A stretch of DNA of 13,337 nt from Candidatus Eiseniibacteriota bacterium (GTDB taxonomy: Bacteria; Eisenbacteria; RBG-16-71-46). Positions 12,738 to 13,337 of the stretch are shown piece after piece. The notes below the pieces were generated by a model that worked only from the letters and a program-made list of their open reading frames with translations, searched no databases and had not been told where the DNA came from. Position numbers and translations under genes: made by a program. The stretch is taken from assembly GCA_005893365.1 (NCBI GenBank), contig VBPB01000076.1, positions 1 through 13,337 of the forward strand. The letters run 5' to 3'. Each line of letters opens with the position of its first letter. Position 1 is the stretch's first letter.

Positions 12738-12770
12738 CCCGCCGCGCCGGCACGTCGCCGGGGCGGCGGG
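12738..12770 (+). terminator. Strong hairpin between hsp20 and dnaK
   Basis: CCCGCCGC (12738-12745) pairs with GCGGCGGG (12763-12770), and inside it CCGGC (12747-12751) pairs with GCCGG (12757-12761), with one G-G mismatch and loop ACGTC. CTTCCCC follows rather than a T-run. It could be a weak terminator or attenuator that lowers dnaK relative to hsp20, or a processing or stability element on a shared transcript. Confidence 0.5.
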
Positions 12771-12798
12771 CTTCCCCATATCCCGAGCAGGAGAGGCC

Positions 12799-13337
12799 AT
12801 GGGTAAGGTCATCGGCATCGATCTGGGCACCACCAACTCGTGCGTCGCGGTCATGGAGGGCGGCGAGCCCAAGGTGATCGCCAACGCCGAGGGGTTCCGC
12901 ACCACGCCGTCCATCGTCGCGTTCTCGAAGACCGGCGAGCGGCTGGTGGGGGTGGTGGCACGGCGGCAGGCCGTGACCAATCCCCGGAACACCATCTATT
13001 CCATCAAGCGGTTCATGGGGCGCAAGTTCGAGGAGGTCCAGAGCGAGATCAAGCTGGTCCCGTACGAGGTCGTGCGCGGCCAGAACGGCGACGCGCGCGT
13101 GCGCGCGGGCGGCGAGGAGTTCTCGCCGCCGGAGATCTCGGCCATGATCCTGCAGAAGATGCGGCAGACGGCCGAGGAGTACCTGGGCGAGAAGGTGACC
13201 GAGGCGGTCGTCACCGTGCCCGCGTACTTCAACGACAGCCAGCGCCAGGCCACCAAGGACGCCGGCCGCGTCGCCGGGCTCGACGTCAAGCGCATCATCA
13301 ACGAGCCCACCGCCGCCTCACTGGCCTACGGCCTCGA
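12799..13337 (+). CDS. dnaK: Chaperone DnaK (Hsp70), 5' part, cut by window end
   Basis: The first 179 codons of DnaK are present, about a quarter of the usual 630 or so residues. The ATP-binding core is intact: IGIDLGTTNSCV (phosphate 1), the KVIANAEGFRTTPSIVAF strand pair, RQAVTNPRNTIYSIKRFMGR, VPAYFNDSQRQATKDAG and INEPTAASLAYGLD. DnaK is the cytoplasmic ATP-dependent chaperone that works with DnaJ and GrpE. AGGAG at 12789-12793 is 5 nt from the ATG. No grpE, hrcA or dnaJ lies upstream; hsp20 does instead. One small oddity is Val where Gln is common in GQVAKRQA (here GVVARRQA). Confidence 0.97.
   Translation, partial: MGKVIGIDLGTTNSCVAVMEGGEPKVIANAEGFRTTPSIVAFSKTGERLVGVVARRQAVTNPRNTIYSIKRFMGRKFEEVQSEIKLVPYEVVRGQNGDARVRAGGEEFSPPEISAMILQKMRQTAEEYLGEKVTEAVVTVPAYFNDSQRQATKDAGRVAGLDVKRIINEPTAASLAYGL

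Noticed and set aside
12774..12781. CCCCATAT matching a sigma32 -10 box before dnaK
   Set aside because: No CTTGAA-like -35 lies at the needed distance, and transcription would start inside the ribosome site.

Overview
The window is GC-rich (roughly 70% by eye), gene-dense bacterial DNA from a diderm. It carries a complete Tol-Pal envelope operon, a beta-barrel outer-membrane protein gene, a TlpA-type periplasmic thioredoxin and two predicted outer-membrane lipoproteins. Codons end overwhelmingly in G or C, GTG starts are common, and genes overlap by 4 bases. The gene content suits an uncultivated high-GC diderm such as Gemmatimonadota, Eisenbacteria or a deltaproteobacterial-type lineage, but nothing here fixes the phylum.

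Layout. Positions 1-90 hold the first 30 codons (signal peptide) of a minus-strand exported protein. Positions 91-539 are non-coding and contain a strong 12-bp hairpin. A minus-strand TlpA-like thioredoxin gene (540-1046) is divergent from the plus-strand tolQ-tolR-tolA/tonB-tolB-pal-cpoB operon (1339-5750). The cpoB gene overlaps a gene for an Omp85/POTRA-like outer-membrane protein (to 7407). A second plus-strand operon starts behind a clear promoter at 7422-7451: adenosine-specific kinase, glyoxalase II-like metallo-beta-lactamase-fold hydrolase, gamma-carbonic anhydrase fused to a DinB-like domain, MoaB/Mog, and dCTP deaminase. The carbonic anhydrase and the dCTP deaminase each carry an internal loss of about 50-60 nt that shifts the frame. 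Then come a multi-pass membrane protein of unknown function with unusual codon use, a stand-alone nuoI, an hsp20 and the 5' part of dnaK, cut by the window edge.

How it works together. TolQ/TolR form the proton-driven motor, the TolA/TonB-like protein spans the periplasm, TolB and Pal form the outer-membrane end, and CpoB links the system to cell-wall synthesis. The Omp85-like protein joined to this operon is the most suggestive functional novelty: an outer-membrane barrel translationally linked to Tol-Pal.

Other points of interest are a tolQ Shine-Dalgarno sequence displayed in the loop of a perfect hairpin, two promoters with the same layout (TTGA-type -35, 18-nt spacer, TAGCGT -10), and the two matching lesions in the second operon, which may be real decay or assembly collapse. 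I found no CRISPR array, insertion sequence, tRNA or rRNA.
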